Shown: piece by piece, positions 1 to 11,864 of the stretch
Layout of the letters: every line of letters starts with the position of its first letter
Position numbering within the stretch: position 1 is the stretch's first letter
Source: Montifringilla adamsi
Lineage: Eukaryota > Chordata > Aves > Passeriformes > Passeridae
Assembly: GCA_017590115.1 (NCBI GenBank)
Contig: JAGGNK010011114.1
Span: 2,533,733 to 2,597,732, forward strand
DNA length: 64,000 nucleotides
Direction of reading: 5' to 3'
The notes under the pieces: model-generated
Database searches by the model: none
Told to the model about the DNA's origin: nothing
The model's input: only the letters and a program-made list of their open reading frames with translations
Program-made: the position numbers and the translations under genes

Positions 1-3000
1 ACAGGACAGGGCAGGGCAGGCAGCACTAGCCCTGCACAGGTGCTGCTAAAGCAGAGCCATCTGTCAGCTCAAAGCATTTGGGGTACCTGGCTGCTCAAGG
101 GGTGAGCACAGTGCGCCCCAAAAGGGTTCAAGAGGTTAAATTCCTGTAAGGGCCCGAGTTATTTCTGTGTCTCCTCTTTTGTTTCTCTATTTTGTAAAAT
201 TTGCCTGCCGTATAAAGGTCCACAGAATCTGGTGGTGGTTGTAGCAAATGTATTTTTAGTGAAGATGCACCAAGCCACAGCTTTGTGTTATGGAAATCCT
301 TTAGCTTTGTTAAAATGAGAGATTTCCTGCTTCCCCTGCATCTCAGTGGAGAGTGTCTCATTCATATTTCATCGTGCTGATGATTATGTTTGCAAAGAAG
401 TCTCTTTGTTTAATGATCAATCAGGGAATTTAATTCATTAATCTGAAAGCACTCCGAAGCACAATAAAACATCATCTACATTTTACAAATAGAGTACTAA
501 AATAGGAAAAGATGCAGTTGCTTGGTCACATAAATCTGTGAGCACCAGAACTCAGATTTCTTGAGTCTCATCTCTCTGCTTGCTTCATGAACCGTGGCCA
601 CCTCATCACTGTTTGGGAATGATAAATGCCTCCCATTTATAGGCACATATGCATGTTCTGGTCATGCAGTAAACAAAGGGGCCTTTCAGTATTAATGAAA
701 GAATTCACAAGAGGCCAAGCCTGTGGTCCTCGTGCAGACAAAACTCTTGTGGGCTTGTGTCAGAATTCTGCTTTGAATGATTGCTGGACCAAGCTCATAA
801 TGTGTGCTTAAACCTTCTCAGGGGAGGAAAAGAGCTAGCGTGAAACAAAGCAGAAGTGAGGGCTTGGTTTGGTTTTTTCTTTCAGAATGAAAAAGGATAA
901 ATGTAGCATCACTGTGGACGAGATCATATGAGAAAGCCCCTTGCAAGAGAAGTGAGGTGACTTTTGCTGTTCCTGAAGTGGTTTTCCTTTAGGTCACTGA
1001 ATAAGTTTTAACTTTCATAACTCATCTGCCCAGTGGCTTGCTGTTATTTGCTCAAATATTGATGTAATAATATAATGGGTGCTATTTCTTATGATTATCC
1101 TTAAGATAAAAGTTTAGTGAAGGCTCTCACGTTCTGTGTTTCTGCAGACACATTAATTGTGCTGTGGTTTTGAAACTTAAGTTTCAAATCAAATTTCTCA
1201 AAGAACTTTTCCAAAGTAAAATGAGCTATTCAAGAGGAATCAGAATAAAATAAAATATATTTGAAAATAAAAAATTAGGCCATGTATCATCAAGTGCTTT
1301 CAAAGAGGATCTAGGGAAAGTTTATTCCTTATCTCTAGATTTTGAGTTTAGTCTGATTTGATAATTCGTTAGTTGGGGGTTTTTTTTGGTAATTTAAACA
1401 CACTCCAAAAAATGAGCATTTTTGAAATACCAGGTGGTAAGCTTCCAATAACCTGATTTTTTAGGATGACATTTATGGATGTGTATGCTCCAGCATAGGT
1501 GGTTCATTGACTTTCTCAGTCACCCAAATATTTATGCACATGCACACATCCTGTCAGTTTTGAGGAGGGATTTCAGTCTTGATGGACCAGTATTTTTTGA
1601 GCAGAAAATTGTTTGGTGAAGGATTTTTCAATCAGCTCTAATCTTGCATATCTGAGTAGCTTTGAAGTCACTCTGGTTTTGGAAAAGAAATTCCTGTCCT
1701 GTTTAAATACTGAATGCTCCTACTGAAACCATCTCTGGCCAAAAAGGAATGGAAGCCAAATTCAAGCAGGGATGACTTCCCTGTTCCTAAAGGTATCATA
1801 GTTTTAAATTGGCATCACTGGTCCCATTAGTAAAGGTGTCAATTTTTAAATTAACTACTAGTGCCCACAAAGTTTGAGGTAAGAGTTTTATCTCCTGGGA
1901 AAGAGAAAATTCCCACCTTTCCATTCCCATTTCTGCTTCTCTCCTAAGAGTAACAGAATTAAGGATGCACTCCTTCAACTTCCTACTAATGTAAATTATC
2001 CATAATATGTAATGGTTTTATCCTTACATTTGTAAGTTATTTCCTTACTTAAACCTGTTTAATTATTGTATAATTGCACTTTAAGCTGTAGTACTGCTAG
2101 CCTTGAGTCATTGGGGAAGCTGAAAATGCTGTCAAAGATTATTAAATACAAAGGCAACGTCTCTGGCTCAGGAAGTCCCTTTACCACAAATACCTGGAGT
2201 GCAGGGAAATATTCTGAGGAAGCATCAAAACTCATTTGTCTTCTTGCTGTACTCTTTTCAGGCAGAGGCAGTTACAAAAATAGTCTCAAGTAACAATAGA
2301 ATCTCTGTGGATGTCTGCTCTTATTTTATGAAATACTTTTTGTAGTAGTTTTTACACTTGCAAAGGCATTGGCTATGAAATATTATCCTTAAAGAAGAAA
2401 AATAGCTTTGCTTCACAATGGCATTGAAAGTAAGCAGATGTAAATGCAAAATGGGTGTTGAGTAGACAAAGAAAAGTGGCACCAGAGGTGTCAAGTCCCA
2501 GTTTGTCTCTAAAATTAACTGGCATTTTACGTGTTCAGTGCCATGGTTCTTGTGCTGTCCACCGGTGGTGCCCAATATATGAATATTAAAAGGGTAATAC
2601 TGAACCAGCTCAGGTTTATGATGTGAGTTACTCTTCCATTTACACCACTGGGGTCAAACCCTGCTGTCCATTCATACTTCCAACATGATAAATCTGAACT
2701 TCAAAAGCTGGACACCAAAGGGTCTCCTCCCATCCCCATCTTTTTTGATGGCAGAAACTTGTGTATCTCGCATGAGCCTTGATTTTGGTGGAACTGAACC
2801 TGCTCCTGTTATATAAGTGTGTTTGATAAATGACTCTGGTGCTAATCAAGCACCAGGAGGCAGGAAGGAGGATATCAAGTGAATCTTTATCAAACCTGCC
2901 AATATCTCAGAGTGAGATTATTTGCTTTCCCCTGGAGCTATAGCAGAGAAGTCTTGAGGACAGTGCGAGAAACATCTATGAGGACCCTAGATTTTGCTTT

Positions 3001-6000
3001 CATAGATACAGATATGGTAATATTGTATATTATTTTTCATTGTTTTATTGTGTAAAATGAGTTTTACTCCTTCATTTTCAAGCGAACAAAAAATCCAAAA
3101 TGGTTAAATTAAATAAGAAATGGGTTTTCCAGATGACTAAACCATTCAACTAGCTGGAATACCAGATTCAGACTGACAGAGCTCAGTACTGGTATAGCAT
3201 CTTTTTCTTTTTGTGCCCTTTCTGAAACAGCATAATTAATCAAGGCACTATTTTCTAATAATTTCTGTGCAAAGTAATTTGCTTTGTTCTTGTCTCTCAA
3301 GTGACAGATTGCTGAAGTTGAACCTCTGCTCAGACACCTCTTCCACAGACAGTTTCATATTTCAGTGAACGTTTCCCTGGCCTGGTTGACTTGATTTATA
3401 ATAGCTGAGGTTAGTGGGAAATTAAAAATTAATTAATTTCAATGAATGTGTAATCAAGCAGAGTGGCCTGAGCTGTGGAGGTGCTAATAGGTCTCTCCTG
3501 GGTGTCCCTCTCCAACCAGCTGAGCCTTTAGGGTGTGGAACATCCCAAGGCAGGCAGAGGATCAGGGTTTTGGGGCTGGTCTTCTCCTGGTGCTGCAGAT
3601 TTGGGAAGGAAGTTTGACAGGGACATCTCAGTGAGTCACTGGAGTTAATTTTTGGTACCTGATTTTGGTCTCTGGGATGCTGTGGAGTGCTCACTTCTAT
3701 GCCGTGCAAGCTACAACCTTTTTCATGGGAAAAAGTTAAAAGCAGCTCATTCAAAAGTTCAAAGGACCCCTAAATGCTCAGAGATCTGAAGTATTTGCAG
3801 AGGAATTCATCATAAATTTGAATCCATTATCTAAAAAAATATCAATACCCCTTCATATCAATTTTTATGTGGTAGGGAGATAATTTTCTGTTAACTGCTC
3901 CTTTTAAAAGGGAACATGGGAGAAATTAAACATCTCCTCTCTGTTTTTCCTGTGAGAGAAGGAGGAATTGACAGAAACAATAACTTCAGTACATTACAGT
4001 TGATATGAGACTAATTTTAACCCTTTTTCAACCTTAATAGGGCAATGACTCAGTGATTCTAGCAGCACAGAGTTCCAGAGTGTATTTGTGATCCAAATTG
4101 AAGTGGGAAGAGTAGCTCTCACTCAGAGTGATGCTGGGCTTTCATTATTGGAGCTGTGGCTGGTGGGAATCCAACCACAGCCCCACCTGATCAGCTTTGA
4201 AGGTCACTGAGCCTTTGAAGGCTCAGAACAAATGGATGCATTATTAAAAATCTCTCCTGTCCTCGCACTACACTGCATTTGGTTATTTATTTAAGAATCT
4301 GGCCAGAGTGAGGAAAGCAGAGGAGTACTCTCATGTAGCATCTCCTTCAGAATTCTCTTTAGTTGCAAAAATATGATTTTTGTGTGTGTGTGTGACTGCA
4401 CATATGTAAATATTTATCTGTATGCACACATAACATTTCTCTAAAACAGTTGTGGGATTTCCTTTCTCTTGAAGGAAGGTAGATTAGTTGGAGCAAAGCT
4501 GTGAACAAAGATGTTTTACCTTTGCCAGAGCTGTTGCATAAAAACCATAAATAGCATTTTTTAGAATATCAGTGTGAAGTATTTTCTAGTATGTTGCACC
4601 CCAAACACTGATTCAGCTATAATAAAACATGACAAATATAAATCTGTGCATTTGAAATTTTACTGGAACTAAAGACTCAATATGTAAATTTCACAGAGTA
4701 TCTTAGAAGTAGTCCAAGAACTACAGTTTGAAAAGAAAATGCATAAAATGTATAATACATTTTTTTATTTTGGACCCTTCTTTCCAAAAATTGATGGCTG
4801 ACACTTGGATTGTGACACCCTTCAATTTTGACTGGATGTTGTCAGATATTCCTGAAAACAGAAATGTATTATTTTTTAAATAAAATGTGCTAAGGAGTGA
4901 GTGAGAGGAATTTAAATAACCGGGATTTTTGCGATGATTTCTCTGTATATGGTCACTAGTGAAATATTCAGTCCATATTAATTACAATACCATGGTGATT
5001 AACTGCAGGGCGAGGACAACTTTAGCTCTTATTCCATTCCAAGAATGCTCTGAACATAAAATGAGTACATTTAACATGAACCTGACCATAATGGTTTGGA
5101 TGAACCTCTCAAACTCATCTGTTTTGAGGAAATGTGGGAGTCTTTAGGGTGTTTTTTCATCTCCAATGCTGTTCCCAGGTGTCATTCAGTTATTCCCAGC
5201 GATAATGAAAGATTTATGCATCGACAAGTGTGGAGGTGAAATTGTGGTTAAAGCAGTGCTGCAAGTGATACTCCTGATCCCAGCAGGAGCTGCTGCCATG
5301 CTTGCATTTTTTGGAAGGTTTTGCAAAGTTTCCTCTCGTGAATAACCATAAATTATTGCAGTGAGGCTTTTCTTGTGGAAGCTAATGTCACCTCTTCTGG
5401 CCTGGAGATTTCTGAGCTGCATAATAGAAGTTAATCCAGTACATTTTTTGCTCAGAGGATCTGAAAGGCTTTTATTATATGGAAAAAAAAGAGGATTTGC
5501 AGGCTTATGAAATAAGAACAATTACCATCAATTAATAGTTTGAGTGCTTCTTACTCCTTTCTCCCACAACTTGTTTAACAAAGAAAGGAATGAAAAAACC
5601 CTACCCAAACAAAGAAAGAGAGGCAAAAAAAAAAAAAAAACCCCAAAACTTCTCAGGAGTCAAAGCCCTGTAGTTGCTGTGATTGTGCTGTAACAGCAGT
5701 TAATCTCTTGAGAGCTGTAACATGGATTGAATTCATCAAAAAGAGAATGTGTGTCAGAAATGACCCCGTGTATAATGGGCAGAGATCAGGTCCTGGTTTC
5801 ATGGTGTATTAAAAACTAAAGACCCACAGTTTCAGGTCCCACATATAAAGAAAAGAGGGGAGATTACTGAGTCAAGCAGGGATGTTATAAATAAGCACTT
5901 GCCTTGCTTAGCCCAGCACAGGCTGCACTTCCAAATATTTGGGGCTTCAAACGCCTTTGCTGGTAGATTCTCAGAAGAAAAAAACCAAAACACAAAGTGC

Positions 6001-6258
6001 AAGTCATAAAAGTTTGGTCTGTCTTTGCAGGGAATGAGGATATAGTGGTAGCTGTAAGAAATAGTTGAATTTCAGCTGTTTTTTTCAGTAGCACTTAAAA
6101 AGCAATGGCTATCGTCCTATACTGCATCTCAGTTCTTTCCAAGACAGGACTATCCTCAGAGTGTCAGCACACAGTGCATGTATCTTTGGTTTTAACAGGT
6201 GGGGAAATGGAATTTATGATTATCTGAACTGCATGGGGACTTTTATCCACAGATTACA
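1..6258. other. Intron 3 stretch, no gene or known repeat seen
   Basis: AT-rich intronic sequence. Only low-complexity pieces stand out: a short (TG)n at 4381-4393 and an A16 run at 5625-5640 followed by cccc. No interspersed repeat was recognised by eye. Confidence 0.6.
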
Positions 6259-6400
6259 TTGACAAAAACAAACAAACAAACCAAAACACACAGAAAAAAA
6301 AAAAAAACAACAAAAAAAAAACCAACTCCAACCCAAAAAAGAGAAACAAACAAAAAACAAAAGAAAAGAAAAAAGAAGAAAAAAAAAGAAAAAGAAAAAT
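6259..6400. repeat. A-rich low-complexity block
   Basis: About 140 bp made almost only of A with scattered C and G, with caaa-type units on the left and aaag/aaaag units on the right. It may be a decayed poly(A)/simple repeat. No retrogene body was recognised next to it. Confidence 0.85.
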
Positions 6401-9400
6401 TGGTGATTGTATGCAAGGGTGGTTAGGATGCATTCAGGATATCTCTAAAGTATCAAAGTAGTTTGTAAATAAGATTTTTTTTTTTTTTTACTGGTCTGTA
6501 TACAAAGCTATACACACAGCACAGAAATAAGATCAAGAGATAGGTCAGTCCATATTTGATCTTCTGTCAGTCTTTTTGGGGAAATTTTGAGTCCAGCCCT
6601 GGTTTACTGTTGGCTGCTTCTCCTTTGGGGATGTGAAGGGTGCAGCAGAGGACACGGTTTGTAAAAGGCAGACAAGTTAACAAATGGAGGTGCTTCTTTT
6701 GGGGATCATCCTAAGAGGAATGTTGAGGAGAGGCCTTTTCCATTAGAGGAAATTAGAGGAGCTGGTCTCTGAACCTACAGTCAGCCACCCTACTGTTGCC
6801 TTCCCCCTGTTTTATGATTTGTTTTACATTAATTTTATCTCGTGGGGATTAAAGAGTTCATAGATGAAAGAAGTTGAGCAGAGAATGAAAGATGCCTTCT
6901 CCAGAGCACTCTGGTTACTTGTGGAGTCCCGCAGGGTGCTGGACCATGAGGAGCTTCCCCAGGTCAACCTCATTTCCTCAGAAGATGAAACTGCAGAATG
7001 AATGAAAGATGAAATGGGAGAGAGGATGAGGTGGGTGTTACATCTTTAAACTCTTTCACATCCTTCACTTCACCTATTTGCTTTCCTGCTGCCTGAGAGT
7101 TAGGTTTACTTGGTGTGGAGGCAAAGGCTGTCGGAGGAGATTGTGGGAGAGAGACGAGGAGTGGAATGGTAATTGTGGGGTTCCCTGTTAACTGCAGTCA
7201 TTAACAGCTCAAGGCCGGCACTAATGAACGTTTCCCCAAGGGCTGGAATGAAAATTGCCCAAACCACTAAAAAGCTTCTCCATGGCCATAAGCAGGGCCT
7301 GGGCACATGTGGTTGGACATGGAAGAATGAGTTGAGTGAAGTTTGTGTCCTCTGGGGTCGCCAGGTAACGCCTTCACTGAGCACAGCCTGCTGACATCCC
7401 AGGGCACAGGCAGGCCTTGCTGCTTTGCCTCATTTTGCAGTGGTTTTGTTGTACCTTTGAGAGGAAAATCTGCCTCTTTCAAGAAAGGTAGGGGTACCTT
7501 TGGCAGACAAAAATATGCTGTGGCTTTGGTATTCCTGATGTATGGGGTGGGGGGAGGCTGTGTGTGGAGCAGCCGCACAAACATGAGAAAACTTGTGCTT
7601 TTTGTGATCTGGAGTGTAAATAGCAAGTGCAGAAAAGAAGGAGGTGAAGTATGATAATTACTGACCTTGGAATTTGTCAAACTCCCCCATCCATAACATT
7701 TTTGCACTGCTTTACTACCTTGTGGAGATTATATTTTGTTCAGATACTGAGCTCTTCCTGCACAACCTTTAAAGTCCTTCAAGAGCAGTTGACCTTTAAA
7801 AAAATATTTAAAACAAAATGCCAGATGAGAGTTTTGTTAAGTGAAACTCTTGCCTACATCCTTTTCCTCAGATATTATTCATTGCTTAGACATAGCTTAT
7901 GCTCTCTTGCTGCTACAACACAGCCAGGTTGGTAGAAACTGAGAAGAGGGGAAAAAAAGTAGAATCCAGACCCCAAGACTGTTCTTTTTCTGTGGTAACT
8001 GAATTGCAAATGGAACTGAGTAAAACATGTAGCAGAAAATTAGTAGAAATCAAACTGGATCAGTGGGAAAAAGTAACCTTATCCTCAGAATGCCAAAATC
8101 TGAGTTACAGAAAATGTTTCAAGGCCTCCAGAGGTAATTGAAGGAGCTGGTGAGCAGCGTTACTGTTTGCTTTGTAAATGAATTCAGTTGGCTGTGTGCT
8201 GGTGTGGGAGCTGGAGTTCTGGGTAGGCAGTGTGCTGTGCACTGACTGAAAACGTGCCATTAATTATCTGTGCTGATTTCATGCCGTGGATAAATCAGAA
8301 GGGAAGAAATATATTTCCTACAGAATTGGAGGAAACAATCACAAACTGGACAAATGGGGAAGGAGGGAGGGAGGGGAAGCAAAGGCCTGCATGAATCTTA
8401 GGTATTTTCTATCTCCAGCTTCTGTGAATCAGGCAATTTGTTTACTGGGGTCTTGGGACATTAAAAAAGAAAAAGAGGAGTCAGCAAATCCTCCATGAGC
8501 AGCCACGCTGCAATTCCCAATGGAAATCATGCAGGAGGAATGATAGGGGAGGAAATAAATGTCAGGAGCTGCTGGGCTCAGGCCTTGGCGTGCCAGTCAC
8601 AGGGAGGGGATCAGCAGGACGCTTTCAAAGGTTTCTGTGACAAATAATGGGAAAATGCACTGCACTTGTGATGTGGTGCCACAGCCTGAAGATCTGCTTT
8701 GGGACTGACAAAAGTCCAGCAAGAGCATCCTGGTCTGCTTGGCTCTGCCTGTTTTTATGGGCTCTGGTTCACCTTTAGGCAGCTTTGGTGAAACTTCCCT
8801 TGCTGTTACCTGGGACCTTACATGAGGCTTTTTTTAGTACCTGGTTTGTCTTCTTAGGTCTGACCTGTGGGTTTTGTACCCATTTCTGAGCAGGGATTTT
8901 GTGCCCATTTCTGAGCAGGGATTGCTCTAAAATAGAGGAAAGCCAAGCAGGCACCACGCTGTGCTGGGGTGTTTGCTGTCCTTTCTGTCCCTTTTGCCCC
9001 AGCCTTGGCTGCCTGTGGTCTCCCTCAGTTTTATGGGACACAGAGCCATCCCTAGCCCTTTTTCTATCCCTCTGGGGGCCTCTTAGCTGCAGGGAGAAGG
9101 AGACATCCTGCCCATCCAGAGGCAGCCTCCGGGTTACCTGTTGGGCTGTGGCGCCTATGGATAAGGAAGGAGGGACTTAAGTGCAAAACCCAGGGGTTTT
9201 CTGGCTGCCAGCTGGTTTCTTTTTACAGATAAACTGGATTGCTCAAAGCCTCATCAGTCAGGAATGTGAAAAATCAAAGTGTTCGGGTTTCACTGCTTGT
9301 GCACATTGATTCTGCACCTCTTAGTCTTCAGTGGTTTGCAGGAGCGTTGGTGTGAATGCAGGGCATAATTCTGGTATGAAGTCATTGATTACACCAGTTT

Positions 9401-11364
9401 CAAGATATTTTATAAGGCTGATCCAAATCCTTGAATAAAACCAGAAACGAGGTTGGAGAAAATCTCTGATGGCTTGAGAGTTATGTGGTCTGCATTTTGA
9501 CAGAAGAATTTAACCCCCCCACCTTGTTTCTCACAGCTACTCAGAGCTGAATCCACACCCTCCAAATATCAGCCTGTCTTTGTTAAAATAGGTGAGGAAT
9601 GTTCTTCAAATGGATTTATTTATTTTACTCTGTAAAGAATTTTTTAAAGAACCATTCTCAGTATTTTATTTTGATTGTATGCATCTGTAGAGACTGTTTA
9701 GACATTTTACTGATTTCCTACATGGAATGAAGCTATGAAGTCCGTTCAACAGCAGACCAGCATGCTTATGGCACTAAGTATTTCATTTTCAATTGCCTCA
9801 TAGTCATTCTCATAATTAAAGAAGAAAAAAAGAAGGAAATCCATAGCAAAAATTTCTATTGACAAATTTAGAAATGTCTAAGAGATGAAGTAAGACCTAT
9901 TTGTTGTGTCTTTCTCAGTGTGTATTGCTCCTACTTCCAGTGAGTTCCCGTGTAATTCATACACCTGAGGCTGGAGTGGGGCAGCTTTAAGGCAGGAAGC
10001 TGTTTTCCTGCCTTTCTCTGCATCTAGAACTTGGCAAAAATGCCAACATTTCTGCCAGCAGGATCACTGGAAGGAAAACACTTGAATCCCTTCCCACTGC
10101 TGGTATTAACTAGGCTGAGTCAGAAAAAGCCCTGCCAAACCCTGCTCTCTTTCACTCCCAGAATGGCACGGAATTACCCCTTTTTTGCTTGTGCTGAAAT
10201 GCTAATGGCCAAGCTGCTGTTGTTTCAGAAGAAAAGTGCTTTATTGTCGAGGGCTTGAGCAACTCTACCAAATCCCCTTCCCATATTCTACAGATGGTTT
10301 TGGTGACTTTTTTTTGGCCCTCAGTATTCCATCCCTACAAAGGAGCTAATGTTCCCCATTGTGGCGAGAGCACTGCAGTTGCAATTTAGTTTCTCGTTGC
10401 GATGCCCAAAAACACGATGGGCTCACACAGGGGTAGAAAGAGGAAGGAGCTCTATCAGGCCTCTCAGGGAGGATGCTGTGCCTTGCATCATAACTTTTGT
10501 TGGTCCCTTTTGCAGCTGTTTTCTCCCTGGCTCATAGAATGTCTGCCTGCTGCTCCTTTCCCCTTTCTTTTTCCTGTATAAATATTTAGTTTTAAGCATA
10601 TCTGTAAGTTAATAATGACTGAGATAACAGAGGAAAGCTGTGTAATGTTCTTGGGCCTTGAATTCAAGATAGGAAACCTATTTTTAATATTTTTGCAGGT
10701 GACCCCTTTAACTGTAATAAATGACCCTTCCCCTGGAAGAAGAGTTACTTTGCTAAAATCATGTTTTTCAAAAGGATCCACAAAGCTCATGAATAGGCTT
10801 TGGCTGTGGCTATCTGTGGGTAGCAACTTACTGATATTTCCTCTGTTCACACAGCCACATTTTCTATTCCTAAAAACACTGTAATCTGTCTTGGGAGGTG
10901 TGTGTGAGCAGGGGGAAAGTGTGGAATAAATAATCAGGATCCTTCTTTGGGAACATGATGTTCTAAAATAAAAGCTGTGCAGTCATTGATACTGAACAAT
11001 GAAAGCTTTGGCTCTGTCCAAGGTTTTAAAGAAATTTTTTTTTTTTGGAGTGAGAAGGAAAAAAAGCCATCAGCAAATGTTTAGCATAAACAAATGAATT
11101 GCATTTTCTTTGCTGGTTTTCTCCACAGTTTTCATAGATCAATCCTTGATATTTCTAAGTGAAATGGGAATATGAAAATCGTGAACTATGACAATTCTTC
11201 TAGATAGCTTTAGCCTTTGCACAGTGATTCTTGCATGTAATTTCAAAATCTGCTGTTTGAAGTCCCAACAGGGCTTCCCAAGGGCTAATAGGATACTTTC
11301 ACTACAGCAAATGGGATATAGTCTTACATGTAGCCACATGGAAATTCCCTTGAGAACCATTGGA
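6401..11364. other. Intron 3 stretch, no gene seen
   Basis: Ordinary intronic sequence with a somewhat GC-richer part at about 8500-9200 that includes a 25-bp direct duplication (listed separately). A 146-codon minus-strand frame at 7267-7707 has no recognisable domain. Confidence 0.6.
8872..8921. repeat. 25-bp tandem duplication
   Basis: Two adjacent 25-bp units differ at one base (ttttgtacccattt... versus ttttgtgcccattt..., both ending gagcaggga). This is a recent slippage-type duplication. Confidence 0.9.
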
Positions 11365-11578
11365 CATGGGAAGAAATGTCTCTTTTTCTTTCTTTTCACC
11401 CCCCCCCCCCCCCCCNNNNNNNNNNNNNNNNNNNNNNNNNNNNNNNNNNNNNNNNNNNNNNNNNNNNNNNNNNNNNNNNNNNNNNNNNNNNNNNNNNNNN
11501 NNNNNNNNNNNNNNNNNNNNNNNNNNNNNNCATGGGAAGAAATTTTTCTTTTTCTTTCTTTTCCCCCCCCCCCCCCCC
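11365..11578. other. Assembly gap (115 N) with duplicated flanks and C homopolymers
   Basis: N bases occupy 11416-11530. The left flank (11365-11415) and right flank (11531-11578) both start catgggaagaaat, continue as T/C-rich sequence ending tttctttcttttc, and then run into 17 and 16 C. The two flanks look like the same locus assembled twice, so the gap length and one flank may be artificial. Any reading frame across the N run has no meaning. Confidence 0.9.
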
Positions 11579-11805
11579 TTTGTTCTGGCCATTGTTCATA
11601 ATGAGTTCTAGATTACCTTTTTATTGAAGGGACATGAGAAGCACAGCAAGGCTGCAAACTCCGCTTTGTGCCTAATTTAGGGAGGATTAAATGTAGCGCT
11701 GGAAATTTGTCCTTGTGCATCTCTTGCAGCACTGAGCCGCGCTCAGGAGGCTGCCATCGGCTCATGGGCTCTGTCATTGTTTTGAGCAAAACCACTTTGA
11801 ACCCT

Positions 11806-11864
11806 CTGAAAGGAAAAGAGGGTTTTCTGAAAGGAAAAGAGGGTTTTCTGAAAGGAAAAGAGTT
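11806..11864. repeat. 21-bp tandem repeat, about 2.7 copies
   Basis: The unit ctgaaaggaaaagagggttt plus one t is repeated, with the third copy broken after aaaagag. The 21-bp period is a multiple of three, so it stays open in frame (KGKEGFL-type repeats), but the surrounding frame has no other sign of coding. Confidence 0.92.

Noticed and set aside
7267..7707. 146-codon minus-strand frame in intron 3
   Set aside because: Low-complexity composition, no family resemblance and no regulatory context.
11188..11627. Open frames spanning the N run, up to 137 codons
   Set aside because: They consist of X residues with proline or glycine runs from the C/G homopolymers, so they are gap artefacts.
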